DNA from: Ctenosaura bakeri
Lineage: Eukaryota > Chordata > Lepidosauria > Squamata > Iguanidae
Length of the DNA stretch: 64,000 bases
Reading direction: 5' to 3'
Assembly: GCA_948474755.1 (NCBI GenBank)
Contig: CAOLHI010000153.1
Span: 1-64,000, forward strand
Shown here: one piece after another, positions 34,666 through 46,338 of the stretch
Layout of the letters: each line of letters begins with the position of its first letter
Position numbering within the stretch: position 1 is the stretch's first letter
Position numbers and translations under genes: made by a program
Notes under the pieces: generated by a model
Databases searched by the model: none
What the model saw: only the letters and a program-made list of their open reading frames with translations
Told to the model about the DNA's origin: nothing

Positions 34666-35338
34666 CTCAGTCATGACTTGTGTGCTGCTTTGGATGATAG
34701 GAGTTTGAGTCTAAACACACCTGAGGTCCTCCATGCTGGCAAAGGCTGCAGGGCGGAGGAAGTACTTCAGATGATAAGAGGATAGATGATGTTAAGTGGA
34801 GCAAAGGAGGAGTAGAAGCTGGGCAAAGCCCTTGAAAGAATGCCAAGGCTGGGCGGAGCTCAAAGCACTGCAGAGACAAAGAGCAGCATCTCTAACGTCC
34901 AAAGCATGGACACAGAGAGCCAGGGAAGCAAGTCTCCCATGCTGGAAGGGAACAGAACGCAGGCAGGAAGTTTCTTTCATGCGCCAAAGGTAAGAGAGGA
35001 AAACAGGTGGCGGTGGATGGGATTGGTATTAGTATGGAGCTCATGTCAGTGTGGATGAAACCTTTGCAACCCATTTGGTGAAGGCCCTAAGTTGCTTTCT
35101 GGTGAGCCAGTGATTTTGCCAGTGATTGGAACAACGGTGAATGATGTTTCTGACAGCTTTAGGGGGTGGGTGAGCCAGGAGAGGTTATGTGGTTAAGTGT
35201 AGAGAATATTGACCAAGGTCCTTAGGCAAAGATTCAGGTGTGACCCAGCAACATTTTCAAGTCAGAATAAAGCATGGAGAACAAACTGGCTGCCTAGAGA
35301 GTGTTGCCACACTGGAAAACACCGTTGCCATTCTTTCT

Positions 35339-35762
35339 TTAGAATCACAGATTTGAAAGAGACCCCAAGGGTCATCCAGTCCAACCCCATCCAGGCATCA
35401 AGGAAGATATAAACAAAGCATTCCCAACAGATGGCTACCCAGCCTCTGTTTAAAAACCTCCAAAGAAGGAGACTCCACCACACTCCATTGAGGCAGCAGC
35501 ATATTCCACTGTTGAGCCACTCTTACCATTTGGTGGCATCTCTTTTCTTGCAGTTTGAATTTCTATTGCTCCTTGTCCTAGTCTCTGGAGCTGCAGAAAA
35601 GAAACTTGCCCCATCTTCCATATGACATCCTTTCAAACATTTAAACGTGGCCATCATGTCACCTCTTAACCTCCTCTTCTCTGAACTAAACAAACCCAGA
35701 TTACTAAGCTGCTCCTCACAGATTTTCATGGTTTCCAGGTCTTTGATCTGCTTTTTCAAGAG
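35339..35762 (-). mobile_element. CR1 LINE 3' fragment, minus, old
   Basis: It begins AGAATCACAGATTTGAAAGA and covers the CR1 3'-UTR and ORF2 end ([32 protein letters not shown]). It has deletions relative to the other copies, and the octamer repeat is down to one unit. Confidence 0.75.
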
Positions 35763-36764
35763 GCTGATTGAGAGGAATCTTAGCTAGTTCTGACGCCAGT
35801 GTAGGTGGTTTGGTGGTCTGTCTGTTCATTGCATGACCAGAAAGCTTACATAATGGTGAGGATGTGTTCCTTGATACAATCGGCTTTCACAGCCCATTAA
35901 AATCATGCCGGAGCTGAACTGTCCCTCCCAGCATTCCTCACCATTAGCTATGCTGGCTAAGCCTGCCGGGATCTGCACCAGAGTTTCACCCGGAGGGCCA
36001 CACCCCCATATGAGCACATTCTACAACCCCAACTACAAAATATTGCTTTGCAAAACATGAAAAGGCAAAGATAATTCCAGTAAACTGGGACCCACAGATT
36101 GTGCACCTGAGCCAGGTAAGGATGAAGAATTCACGAGATCAAATTATTCCTTTGAGCTGGACGGCATTTATAAGGTGAAGCGGGCTGAGCAAACTTGAGC
36201 TATTAAGCCTATCTGGAAATCAATATGGCATAAAAATAAACGAGGGCTGTCTCTATCGCTTGTCTTGTTTCTTAACACTCAACTGTCTGTCTACCTGTAA
36301 TTATGCTATAATTACAGTTGGCTTGTGGCTATCACACACATCAGTGCATGAGAAAACCAGGGTGCATGTGGCAAAGATGGGTGTGTGCCAACGCCGCTGC
36401 TCCCTGCCCAAAGCAAAACAAAAAAAAACTCAAGGTGTCTTAATTAGTCATGCCATCAGGAGTTGCAGTTGGAAGGTGGCATTGCTCTGGTTGGGCAAGC
36501 GAGTTTGAGAACTGAACTGCTGGAGATGCCCACGCATTAAGAGTTCTCGCTATTCAGGGCTTCTGCAAAACACATTGAGAGCCCAGGTTACTACAGGCTT
36601 CTCATGTGCCACTGTTTTATTCAGCCCTCTTATGACTGTGAACTGAACAGAAACTCCTCCCCAGATTTTAGTATTGACGTTGTTATTGTGTGCACACCGA
36701 GTTACGCTATACACTGCTGCTCCTTCCGGGGGTCACGTAGTCCACACATTGCTCACGAGACTGG

Positions 36765-36905
36765 AAGCTGAATGGTGGGAGATTCAAGTCCTGGCACATT
36801 TTTTTCAGACAGTGCAGTGTTAAGCTGTGGAACTCCATGCCACAAGACATAGTGAGGGCTGCTAGCTTGAAAGGCTCTAAAAGGAGACTTCAAGAACTGC
36901 TGGTC
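36765..36905 (+). mobile_element. Old CR1/L3-like ORF2 fragment
   Basis: The segment around AGCTGTGGAACTCCATGCCA and the following AAAGGCTCTAAAAGGAGACT resembles the NLWNSLP-type region at the end of CR1/L3/L2 ORF2. It is degenerate. Confidence 0.4.
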
Positions 36906-37069
36906 AGCTGGTCTGAGCCCCCTCCCAAGACTAGACTGGCTGGGGTTGAGCTCCCCATCCCCAAAAAAACACAATCTGGCAACAATGGATCAATAAGGCT
37001 CCTATGTAGTTAAGCCTCTCCAGGAATCATCAGTCAGAAGTGTACTGAATGATCAATCCTTAAGAAATA

Positions 37070-37249
37070 AGCCATTTCCGCAGTAGACTGTTACAGTGCT
37101 ATTATTCCACTTTTAACATCCTATGGAATCCTGGGGTTGCAGTTTAGGGAGGGGGCTTCAAAGGCCCCTCCCTAAACTGCAACCCCAGGATTCCATAGGA
37201 TGTTGAAAGTGGAATAATCGCACTATAACAGTCTAGTGCAGAAATGGCC
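37070..37249. mobile_element. Harbinger-like MITE, copy 12, ATA duplication, shared 1-bp deletion
   Basis: Flanked by ATA (37067-37069, 37250-37252). Both arms lack one base in the same place: CTGGGGTTGCAGTTTAG at left and AAACTGCAACCCCAGG at right, where other copies have GGGGTTTGCAG and CTGCAAACCCC. Confidence 0.9.
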
Positions 37250-39026
37250 ATAGTAAATGCTGCTTGCAATCTATCCTAGGTGCATTTACTTGGGAGTAAG
37301 CTACGCTGAACATAGGGAGGGCACATCCAAATACGCACGGTAATAGTATGAGCCTTCACAGTTAAGGAAGACTCAGTGATAATGGATGGGAAAAGTAATT
37401 TCCCCTGAAAGTATCTGAAAAGTATGGAACATCAAGATTACATGTAGTCGATGTTCAGATTATAGGGGAAATGGAAGAGGACCCTTCATGAATAAATAGT
37501 CCCTGTAATTCCTCCCAGTTTTAGCCAAATCCTATTGAATCCTCATAAGTTGAGCTTTGTGACGAAATGGAGAACAATCCACAGCCTGCCCAACCCTTTA
37601 ATTCAAGTCCTGCTCATCATTGGGGCTTCTGGACTCCAGAGACAGGGTGCAGGGAGGGCTATAAATGTCTGCAGCAACTGGAAAGTCAGTTACAAAATTT
37701 CCCAGGGCTGCCTTAACTACCTCGACCCTCTTAAAATTCAGTCTCTCTTGTTGCTAGGAGACATTTAACCCTCAAAATTTCCCTGTTCTCTTCATCTTTC
37801 TTCTGTAACATCAGCTTCTGTTTCTGGTCCACATTTCTTCTTTCTCCTCCCGAACGAATGAAGAAATGTGCACCGGCTGTTCTTCTTATTTCTGCTACAT
37901 GTTTCCCCCACCTCCCTTTGTCTGATGAGGAAATGCATATGGCTGCCCAACTGGACAAAGCCAACTTGTTTTCTTCCCCTTTTAAAACCGTTCAAAGGCA
38001 GGATGCATGCGCTCTGAACACCAGATTAAAAAATATAAATAAATGGGTGAGCCCACGTTTTGACCGGAGCAGCTGTTGTCATGCCATTTTTGCAATCTAA
38101 ATGCAGACAGCTGCTATTTTCTTCCCCAAAGAGGAAGCACACAGGTGGTGTATCTTTCGTTTTCCACGCACAAGACCTCTAGCGGCTTTAGGCTGAGCAT
38201 GGCAGGCGCAGGAGAGATTTATATCAGGACAAACAATGCCACAGAAAGGGTTAATACCCCCATCCCTCTTTCCCAATGCTTTGATCACTTTCAGGGAATT
38301 CTGTGCCTGTTTAAAAATTCCTGGGAGATTGATCACCAATCTTCTATGTCATGTGTGGTTTAGCCCTTCCCAACTGGGCAGGCCTGCTCGGAGGGCAGTT
38401 GCAAGACAAATATGTTAAGGGGACAGACTTTTTCCATGGCTTATTTGATTCTGGAGTGGAAAAAGTAAGTCTTCTAGGCAATACAAATTCCCAGCAAGGG
38501 ATGGAAGAGCTATTCAGCACTTGCTCCATGAAATTTGTCCTGTTGCAACTGTGGTCTGCTCGTGTCAGAGATTTGGCCCTGCTATGAAGGTATGGCTCTG
38601 TTTGCTTAGACTTGTCAGTAATTGCCAAGGGATTTACTAAGTATTCGGTTTAGGATACATTGCAATGGGAATCTAGCCTAGGTTAAAACTGTGTGTAAAA
38701 ATGTACTATATATCAAAGGGAAGAGTAATTGTATCCCATTGCAGTGGAGGAGGGTCAAAGAGGGTAGTTTGGGAGATGTGAGGTATCTGGTCAGTGTTTG
38801 GAGAGAAACACTAAGGCACATGTGTCAAACACAAAGCCCACAGGCTAATTCCGGCCCGTCAGGCCATTTCACGTGGCCCTTGCATCTCTCCTGCAGCTAC
38901 GGCACTCTCCCCTGCCTGGTGAGCCCCATCCCCACATTACAGATCCTTGGCTGCCAGTGTTCTGAAGAGGGGACCAGCAGCCAGCACTCACGATCTACTT
39001 CTACTTCTGACTGCTCCTCTGTCCAA

Positions 39027-39206
39027 GGCCATTTCCACAGTAGCCTGTTATAGCGTGATGATTCCACTTTCAACATCCTCTGGAATCCTGGGGTTTGCAG
39101 TTTCAGGAGGGGCCAGCCGGCCCCTCCCGAAACTGCAAACCCCAGGCTTCCAGAGGATGTTGCAAGTGGAATCATCACGCTATAACAGGCTAGTGCGGAA
39201 ATGGCC
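39027..39206. mobile_element. Harbinger-like MITE, copy 13, near-perfect palindrome
   Basis: The arms share AGCCTGTTATAGCGTGATGA against TCATCACGCTATAACAGGCT, and CCTCTGG against CCAGAGG. The centre is GGCCAGCCGGCC, itself palindromic. Confidence 0.9.
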
Positions 39207-39261
39207 CTCGTCTTGCTGTCAGAGCATTGCCGCAGGTTACCACAGCAATGCATTAGGATCC

Positions 39262-39452
39262 ATTGGGAAGAACTTCTTAATTGCAAGGGTTATTGAACAG
39301 TGTAATAGACTGGCTTGGTGAAGTCTCCTTCTTTGGAGGTTTTTAAACAGAGGTTGGATGGATATTTTTCAGGAGTGCGGTAGCTGCATGGCAGGAGGCT
39401 GAACTAGGTGGCCCTTAAGGCTTCTTCCAGTGCTAAGATTGTATGATTTTAA
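39262..39452 (+). mobile_element. Old CR1/L3-like 3' end
   Basis: AACAGTGTAATAGACTGGCT, TTTGGAGGTTTTTAAACAGA and GGTGGCCCTTAAGGCTTCTT follow the order of a CR1-clade ORF2 end plus 3'-UTR, ending near AGATTGTATGATTTTAAG. It is more diverged than the other CR1s here. Confidence 0.55.
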
Positions 39453-40126
39453 GTGCAGAGCTCCCAAGGCATTTAGGGTTTTAAATGTCAGCATCAGCAC
39501 CTTGACTTCAGAGTTCAGTTTTGTGGCTAACCACTCTTTTAGTTAGCTGTGAAGGCCTAAGTGTTTGCACATTCTTGATTTTGCTGCATGTTCACTTTAG
39601 CCACTTCCTACCCATTCCAGGAAGTTCCCATAGTCTCTAACTATATTTGAAACAGATGGTTGATTCCACTGAATACCACACTAGTACCAAGGAAGACCCA
39701 CAACAGAAGTGTCCTTGCAGCAGTCGGTCCCCTTGTTGACCGGAATCAAGAAGTGGTTTGCAGAAACTGGCGCATCTTGTTTCATACACATCGTGTTCTG
39801 CTGACCTTTAATTGAAGGGCACTAAAGTTAATAGACCAGAGGCATTTTTTGCTGAAAGAACTGGAGGCAGCCTTATTATCCTAGAAGAGATTGCTTTCCT
39901 AGTGAGTGCCTTCCAACACTGCACAGATGGGACACAGGTGGCTAAGCAACATCACAGGGTGGTCAAGTCAGTGAAAGTTATTAAGGAGGAAAAGCATGCA
40001 AGCCAGGAGACACTGCAATAGTTTGCTTTTGTTGGAACCTACTGGGAAGGGCAAGATTCTGTCCCTCTTCCTGTTGCTGTTAGTCGAGTGCAAACTACTT
40101 TTGCACTTTGAACTCAATTTGCAGTA

Positions 40127-40448
40127 CAGTGGCCCCTCCATTTTTGTGAGGTCAAAAAACTGTGACTAGCTTCCCCTCCCCATTCCCTTTTGACCAGGCA
40201 CAGGGAAGGAAGGTGAGCGCACCAGGGCAAAAGGCAAGAGGATGGGGGAAGGTATGTCTGCACCTTCTTTCTCCGCACACAGTGCTCCCCTCCCATTCCT
40301 TCGCTTTCTGCCTGGGCACGTAAAAGGCAGGCATGCGCACTGGGGCAAATGGCAATGGAATGGGAGGAGGAGAATGTGGGGAGAGGCACATACACACCTC
40401 GCGAATAAATTCACGAAGGTCAAACCCACAAATGTGGAGGGAGGACTG
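40127..40448. mobile_element. Tigger-like element with TA target duplication
   Basis: The ends CAGTGGCCCCTCCATTTTTG and CAAATGTGGAGGGAGGACTG form imperfect inverted repeats flanked by TA on both sides (40125-40126, 40449-40450). The 322-bp interior is G+C-rich with no transposase. Confidence 0.75.
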
Positions 40449-40856
40449 TAACCCTAGTAAACTGGGGGCAAGGGGAAAGCAGGAGAGGAGAGAGAAACTG
40501 GGACATTTTAAAAGCAGCTGAAATAATGGGACAGCAGAGAATTAATTGGATCCATCCCTGCCCAGTCGGGACAGCTGGAGAGTATGCTGGCATACCTTTT
40601 TGTCAACTAGAATGAAGAAAGTCATTTGACTATGACAGTACAACCTAGTGCTGTTATACAACCTGGGCTGCATTTGCATGTGTTTCAGTCTCTACTGTGC
40701 TGACAACAAGGTGTAGGTGTAAGTATCAGGGTAAGGCACTTAAGTCCTTTAAGTGTGGTTTTACTAGTAATTACCTAGGGTTATCTCGACAGTGTTTGTC
40801 TGAACAATGAACACAAATCCAGAGTACATTGAAGTCTGAGATGAAACTGACTCCAA

Positions 40857-41054
40857 TTAGCTGGTGTGGTTCGTAGTTTGAGCATTGCACTATGATACTG
40901 GGAGATCTTGTGCAAGTCACACTCTCTTAGCCTCCGAGGGAGGCAAGGACATCTCCTGTCTTCTGGACAAATCTTGCCAAGAAAGTCCCATGAAAAGTTT
41001 GCCTTAAGGTTGCCGTGAGTCAGAAATGAGGTGATACTGCACCACAACAAGAAA
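40857..41054 (+). mobile_element. Sauria-type tRNA SINE, plus, B box lost
   Basis: Head GCTGGTGTGGTTCGTAGTTT, body CACACTCTCTTAGCCTCCGA, tail GGTTGCCGTGAGTCAGAAAT, ending CACAACAAG. The B-box/GGCCATGG stretch is deleted. Confidence 0.75.
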
Positions 41055-41108
41055 AACTAGTCCTTTCCACGAGTTTCCAATGTGCTGCTGTGCGCACAGT
41101 TACATGGC

Positions 41109-41288
41109 TGTTGTTGTGTGCTGCCAAGTTGTTTTCAACTTGTAGTGACCCTAAGGCAAACCTATCACAGGGTTTTCTGAGTGTCACCCAGTGACACTTG
41201 GTGGGTTTCCATGGCCGAGCAGGGAATTAAACCCCAGTCTTCGGGGTCTGTAGTCCAACTCTCAAATTGCTACACTATGCTGGCTCCC
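41109..41288 (-). mobile_element. Sauria-type tRNA SINE, minus
   Basis: In reverse: TGTTGTTGTGTGCTGCCAAG tail, CACCCAGTGACACTTGGTGG body, TTTCCATGGCCGAGCAGGG, and head CTACACTATGCTGGCTCC. The GGTTTGCCTTTGCC segment of the body is missing. Confidence 0.75.
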
Positions 41289-41361
41289 CATTACACGCAA
41301 CCCCCAAAATGGTACAATCCAGGCACAAGGAATGATCAGCTGGCCTGGAAGAACCTTTAAG

Positions 41362-41555
41362 GGCCTTTCTCCCCTACATTGTTATAGTGCTACGATTTCA
41401 ACATCCTGTGGAATTCTGGGGTCTGTAGTTTCCTGAGGCCCAAGAGCTCTCTGGCAGAGAATTCTAAATGCCCCTCTTTAAACTGCAAATCCCAGGATTC
41501 CATAGGAAGTTGAAAGTGGAATAATAGCATTTTAACAGTGGAGTGCAGAAATGCT
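41362..41555. mobile_element. Harbinger-like MITE, copy 14, worn ends
   Basis: Left GGCCTTTCTCCCCTACATTG; right end GTGGAGTGCAGAAATGC. The left arm lacks the ATTCCACT block. Long-core type. It is immediately followed by a BovB fragment. Confidence 0.75.
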
Positions 41556-41561
41556 GCTGAG

Positions 41562-42160
41562 TCTATCAACCAGGAATGCAGTCTTCCTCTTTTCCTATTG
41601 CCTCCCACCATTACCAAGCATCATCATCTTTTCTAATGGGTCGTCTCTTCTCATGATATGGCCGAAGTACGACAGCCTCAGTTTAGTCATCTTGGCTTCT
41701 ACAAAGAGTTCAGGCTTGATTTGGGCTATTTCTGCATGACTCTCTTATAGTGCGATGATTCCACTTTCAACCTCCTATGGAATCCTGGGGTTTGCAGTTT
41801 CGGCCCCTCCCGAAATTGCAAACCCCAGGATTCCATAGGAGGTTGAAAGTGGAATCATTGCGCTATAAGAGTGTTGTGCGGAAATGTTCTTGTTCTTGGA
41901 CCCATTCATTTCTCTTTCTGGCACTCCATGTTAGCTGTAGAGCTCATCTCCAGCACCACTTTTCAAATGAACTGATTGTCTTCTTGTCAGCTTTCTTCAC
42001 TGTCCAGCTTTCACAACCACATGTAGAAATAAGGAATAGGATGGCACGGACAGACCTGACTTTAATCTTCAATCACAGATCTTTGCATTTGAAGATCTGG
42101 TCTAGTTCCTTCATAGCTGCCCTTCCAAGTCCCAGTCTTCTGTTTTCTCTACTGCAATCT
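41562..42160 (-). mobile_element. BovB LINE 3' portion, minus, split by a MITE
   Basis: In reverse: CAGTCTTCCTCTTTTCCTAT, TGATATGGCCGAAGTACGAC, then a MITE (41724-41889), then CACTGTCCAGCTTTCACAAC and AGATCTGGTCTAGTTCCTTC. These correspond to the BovB ORF end seen in plus orientation near 58.4 kb and to more upstream ORF sequence. The frame is degraded. Confidence 0.75.
41724..41889. mobile_element. Harbinger-like MITE, copy 15, inside BovB, TTG duplication
   Basis: Flanked by TTG (41721-41723, 41890-41892). The arms share ACTCTCTTATAGTGCGATGA against TCATTGCGCTATAAGAGTG, a variant not seen in most other copies. It splits the BovB at 41562-42160. Confidence 0.9.
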
Positions 42161-42960
42161 CCATAAATCTACAGCTAAAATAATAATTTAAAAATGCTAT
42201 TTTTCCCCAATCACAATCTTTCACAGAACCCCTCCCAACCTCTCATGGAATCCTGGTATTCTCTGTTTGAGAAACTTGATCTAAAGCATCATTTAATGCT
42301 AAAGCATGCTCCATACAGTTGGAGATTTGCAGGATTATCAGGCTTAATTAGCATTAGGGTAGCTGTCTAAAGGTGCTCAATACAGCTTTCTCATACTAAA
42401 CTTTTAAATCTGGTATTAAGAAGAATGGCTTCTAAATTACATTATGAAACAATAATTAGTTTCAAGGCAAAATGCTAGCGATCAGGATAAACCTTTCTCT
42501 TTATCCCAAATCTCTCCACGTGCATTCTAAGCCACTGCCCAGTAGCACCAATACTTTCTGCCCTGTAAGCTCATGCTGGGGAGTCTTTTGTCCGGATCAA
42601 CTGCCTGCATAAGACTGAAACCCCATTCATCCATCAGCAATGGGGGAGAATGAGGCAACCCTTCAACGTATTGCTGGACTGCAACTCCCAGCATTCACCA
42701 CCATTGGCTTTGCTGGCTTGGGCAGTGGAGACTGGCAGTTCAGCATTAGAAGAGCCAGCTGATCGCTGCCCCAATCCAAGCTTCCTTCAAACTCACTCCT
42801 TATTTTCAAAGTTTTTGTAAGCAACACACTAAAGTTTCTGAGAAGTTTGCACTGTTTCTGTTTCCCTGTAGTGTAAACCCAGGTCAGACCCTGAAATCTG
42901 GTGGCCCAGGAGCAGGTCTCTTACTTGCTTAATCAATCTATAAAGTACTTTCCTCATAAG

Positions 42961-43054
42961 GGCCATTTCCCCTCCTTAAACTGCAAGCCCCAGGATTCCA
43001 TAGGATGTTGAAAGTGGAATAATAGCGCTATAACAATCTAGTGCAGAAATGGCC
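42961..43054. mobile_element. Harbinger-like MITE, internally deleted
   Basis: The left terminus GGCCATTTCC joins directly to the right half (CCTCCTTAAACTGCAAGCCC) and ends TCTAGTGCAGAAATGGCC. It is 94 bp, with the left arm almost entirely lost. Confidence 0.75.
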
Positions 43055-43249
43055 AAGGTTTCTCATAAGGTTTCTCATCCCGTTTTTGCAACTTCCTCCC
43101 ATGCGGTCAAGTAACATCAGAGTGTGGTCAAGTTATTAATGGATGGGGAAAGCCATGCAAGCTAGAAGAAACTGCAGCAGATTGCTTATCCTTCAGCTTA
43201 CTAGGAAGGGCAAGTTTTTGCTCCTTTCTTTCTTCTCATGCTTACTGAC

Positions 43250-43464
43250 GGCCCTAACACACTGCCCTGTTATAGTGCTATTATTCCACTTTAACTGCCT
43301 TGGCAACATCCTGCAGAATAATTCTGGGGTTTGTAGTTTACAGAGGCCCAAGAGCTGGCTAGATGGGAATTCTCAATGCCCCTCCCTGAACTGCAAACCC
43401 CGAGATTCCATAGGATGTTGAAAGTGGAATCATAGCGCTATAACAGTGTAGTGCGGAAATGGCC
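43250..43464. mobile_element. Harbinger-like MITE, copy 17
   Basis: Left GGCCCTAACACACTGCCCTG; right GTGTAGTGCGGAAATGGCC. The left arm has an insertion (TGCCTTGGCAACATCC). Long-core type. Confidence 0.8.
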
Positions 43465-44303
43465 TAAAACTCCAAACTTGGGGGGGGAAGGATCTGGAGA
43501 ACCAGCATATCCTTAGCTTTGTAATCTGCCCTGCCAGTTGTTTTATTTCATTTCATCTGGTTTAGGGCCTGGGTGTCTCTTTCACCTGCTTCCCAGAGGG
43601 CTCTAAAAATGTCTGGGTCATTTTAATACAAATGTTATTTTTAGTGCCATGTCTCCCCATGAGCATCAAACCCAGGAGCAAGGAAAACTCAGAATGATTT
43701 CTCTTGCTTTAAAATCGCTCCAAAGGCTTTGGGAGCAGACAATTAAAAGCAGTTTTTGCTAATTAAGCAATGAGTAAGATGCTTTTTTTCAAATTGCCAT
43801 GAGCTATGTAATTATTGGAATGGCTGCAATTTCAAACTGTTGCTTTGTTTAGCCCTGGAACAACATTGCTGTGCTTCTAATTTTAGGATAGTTCAAGAGC
43901 CCTCGGATAAGGATTCCTGAGATGATTACCTGCCTTATTAATCTATTAAACATGCCCGAAGATATTTTAATTCCCTTCATTTCTGTCCTGCCTTTTAATC
44001 CAGAAGTATCCTCAAGGGATTTTTTAAAAATAAAATAAGAATAAAATGCAGTTGCATCAAGTCTAGTCTTTTTACCTCTGCTGACACACGCTGTCGTTTG
44101 GGGATAGCCTGTCCGCCACTGATCCCCATTTAGCAGGGACAGTTCTCCTCCTCCTTCATCTACTTTTAAAATGTCCCAGTTTTTCTATTTCCTCTCACCT
44201 TCCCCCTTTGCCCTCACCTTACTTTGATTGTTGCAAACTGACTTCAGGTTGCAAAAGTCGTTTGCACTCAGTTAAGTCAGCAAGGGCAAACGCTTGCCCT
44301 TTC

Positions 44304-44737
44304 CTGTTATTGTTGTGTGCCTTGAAGTTGTTTCTAACTTATGGAGACCCCAAAGTGAACCTACGATGGGGTTTTCTCAGCAAGATTTGTTCAGAACGGG
44401 GTTGCCATTGCCTTCCTGTGAGGCTGAGAGACTGTGACTTGCCCAAGGTCAGCCAGTGGAATTTCATGGCTGAGGAGGGATTTAAATCTAGTCTCCAGAG
44501 TTGTAGTCTTGGGCCATTTCCGCACTACACTGTTCTAGTGCTTTGGTTTCACTTCCAACCTCCTATGGAATCCTGGGGTTTGCAGTTAAGGGAGGTGCCT
44601 TTAGAATTCTCAACCAGAGAGCCTCAGTAGACTACAAACCCCAGAATTCCACAGGATGTTGAAAGTGGAATAATAGCACTATAACAGTGTAGGGTGGAAA
44701 TCGCTTAACACTCAAACCACTACACTATGCTGGCTCT
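44304..44737 (-). mobile_element. Sauria-type SINE split by a Harbinger-like MITE
   Basis: Tail, body and B box run 44304-44511. The A-box side (ACTCAAACCACTACACTATG) resumes at 44705 after a MITE (44512-44704). The MITE is flanked by TTG and TTA, consistent with a one-mismatch 3-bp target duplication. Confidence 0.8.
44512..44704. mobile_element. Harbinger-like MITE, copy 18, inside a tRNA SINE
   Basis: Flanked by TTG and TTA. Left GGCCATTTCCGCACTACACT; right end GTAGGGTGGAAATCGC. Long-core type with AACCAGAGAGCCTCAG. Confidence 0.85.
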
Positions 44738-45364
44738 TGCCCTTCCCTGTAGGCTCAGGCAAAAGCAAACTGCTGTAGAGTCTCCTACCTTTTGTGTTTG
44801 GCCTCATTTATAATTTTTGCTGTCCTAACTGCAGTCCGATATTGCCTGGCCATGCACACCCTGGTTTTTGTCTGTGAAATATTGGATTGCCTTGGGTAGC
44901 ATATGCCACAGCTCCCCTCTCACATTTCTCATGAGGTTACTGCAGCTGTTCCCATCAGGGTGCCATGCCAGCTCACTCCCCGACTGGGACAATGGGGTGG
45001 TCCCTTCTTTGGCAGTCTACTTCTTTGGCTCCAAGAACCACCTGTCCAAAGAAAGACAGGAAGAGAGGAGGCAGCAGCAGCTGTGCCTTCAGTGAATTGT
45101 TGGCCATGAGCAGTTGGATGATCAACCAACATCCTGCCATAAGTCATCCTTATCTGGTATGCTGAGGAAGGACAGAAGTAGATCAGAATCTACTGGAGGA
45201 TCTCTGAGTGATTAATAACAACCACCCTCCTCCCTTAAAAACAGTTTGAGGGGTGCTGCTAGTTGCATGTCCTTCAAGGGTTTTTGACTCCTGGAACAAG
45301 TAAAATTTCAAAGAAATCCCTTTTTCCTGATGGCTGTGTTTCAACTGCTGGTACAGTCTCCAAG

Positions 45365-45593
45365 AAAACCAGCATGGCATCGTGATTTGAGTGTTAGACT
45401 AGGACTCTGGGAGACCAGAGTCCAAATCCCTGCTCAGTCATGGAAACTCATTGGGTCACCACACTGTCTCAGTCCCTGAGGAAGGCAAGGGTTAATTCCC
45501 TCTGAACAAATTCTGCCAAGAAACCCCTTGATCGGTTCACTTTAGGGTCACCATAAGTCAGAAAGGACTTGAAGCCACACAACAACAAACAGA
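45365..45593 (+). mobile_element. Sauria-type tRNA SINE, plus, near full length
   Basis: Head CCAGCATGGCATCGTGATTT, B box region GACCAGAGTCCAAATCC, body with TCTGAACAAATTCTGCCAAG, tail GGGTCACCATAAGTCAGAAA, end CACAACAACAAACAG. Confidence 0.85.
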
Positions 45594-46288
45594 AATAAAA
45601 GGTGGTTAAGAACCTAAAACTAGATTTATGGTACTGTGAAATCTGGAATGTAGCCTTATTAAAAAGAAATTAATGGGTTAGATGAAGCATGCAAGCAGAC
45701 AAAGAGACAGTGATACTTTTGCAGATTCCTGGTTCTGTTTTATTAGCTTTACAAATCACAAGGAGGACAGTAAAGTTGCTTCACCAGCACGTTGCAGGGA
45801 GTCCTGGAGAGGCATGACTGGATGAAACTCAAAAGCTGTTCCTTCTTTGATGGATTTTTCTAGTGAACAACTTTCTTCTTCAGTCAGATGCTCTGTCCTT
45901 TAACTATTGTGCATTGCTTTCAGAAAATGCTGTGGATTTATGTTTATTCTTGATCAGCTTTCTATGTTTGATCGTATTTTTAATACCAAAAACCACTGAA
46001 AAGCTAAATGGGAAGTTAAAATGAACCTCTGGGTGTAAAACTGTTTTAACCGTGGCGAAAGAAAGGACTTGGCCTAGAGTCCCTATTCACCACAAACCAA
46101 GGTCTTGAAATAAAAGTAGGAATTGGAACATGTTGTAACACTTCATGCTACGGAGAGAGGATATCAATTCTGAATGCTTCCCCATTGAAGCAATATTGTC
46201 CATCACTTCATTGCATCCTGCTGCATATAGAGAAAGGACAATATAGTGCACCAAATTGTTCTTGGTTGGTGAGCTAGAAAGGGAGCTC

Positions 46289-46298
46289 TCTCTCTCTC

Positions 46299-46338
<40 letters not shown>
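46289..46338. repeat. (CT)n-(CA)n compound microsatellite
   Basis: A CT run followed by a long CA run. Confidence 0.95.

Larger units (their letters stand above)
35763..39026. other. Intergenic, one MITE and old LINE piece, repeat-poor parts
   Basis: About 36040-36340 and 37500-38340 contain no repeat that I recognise. The former holds ATAAAAATAAACG and CTGTAATTATGCTATAATTACAG-like palindromic A+T motifs typical of conserved non-coding DNA. No gene. Confidence 0.35.
42161..44303. other. Intergenic; repeat-free island 43480-44000
   Basis: Besides two MITEs, the interval 43620-43990 has no repeat signature. It holds homeodomain-like sites (GCTAATTAAGCAATGAG; ACCTGCCTTATTAATC), a candidate distal regulatory element. 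Confidence 0.35.
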
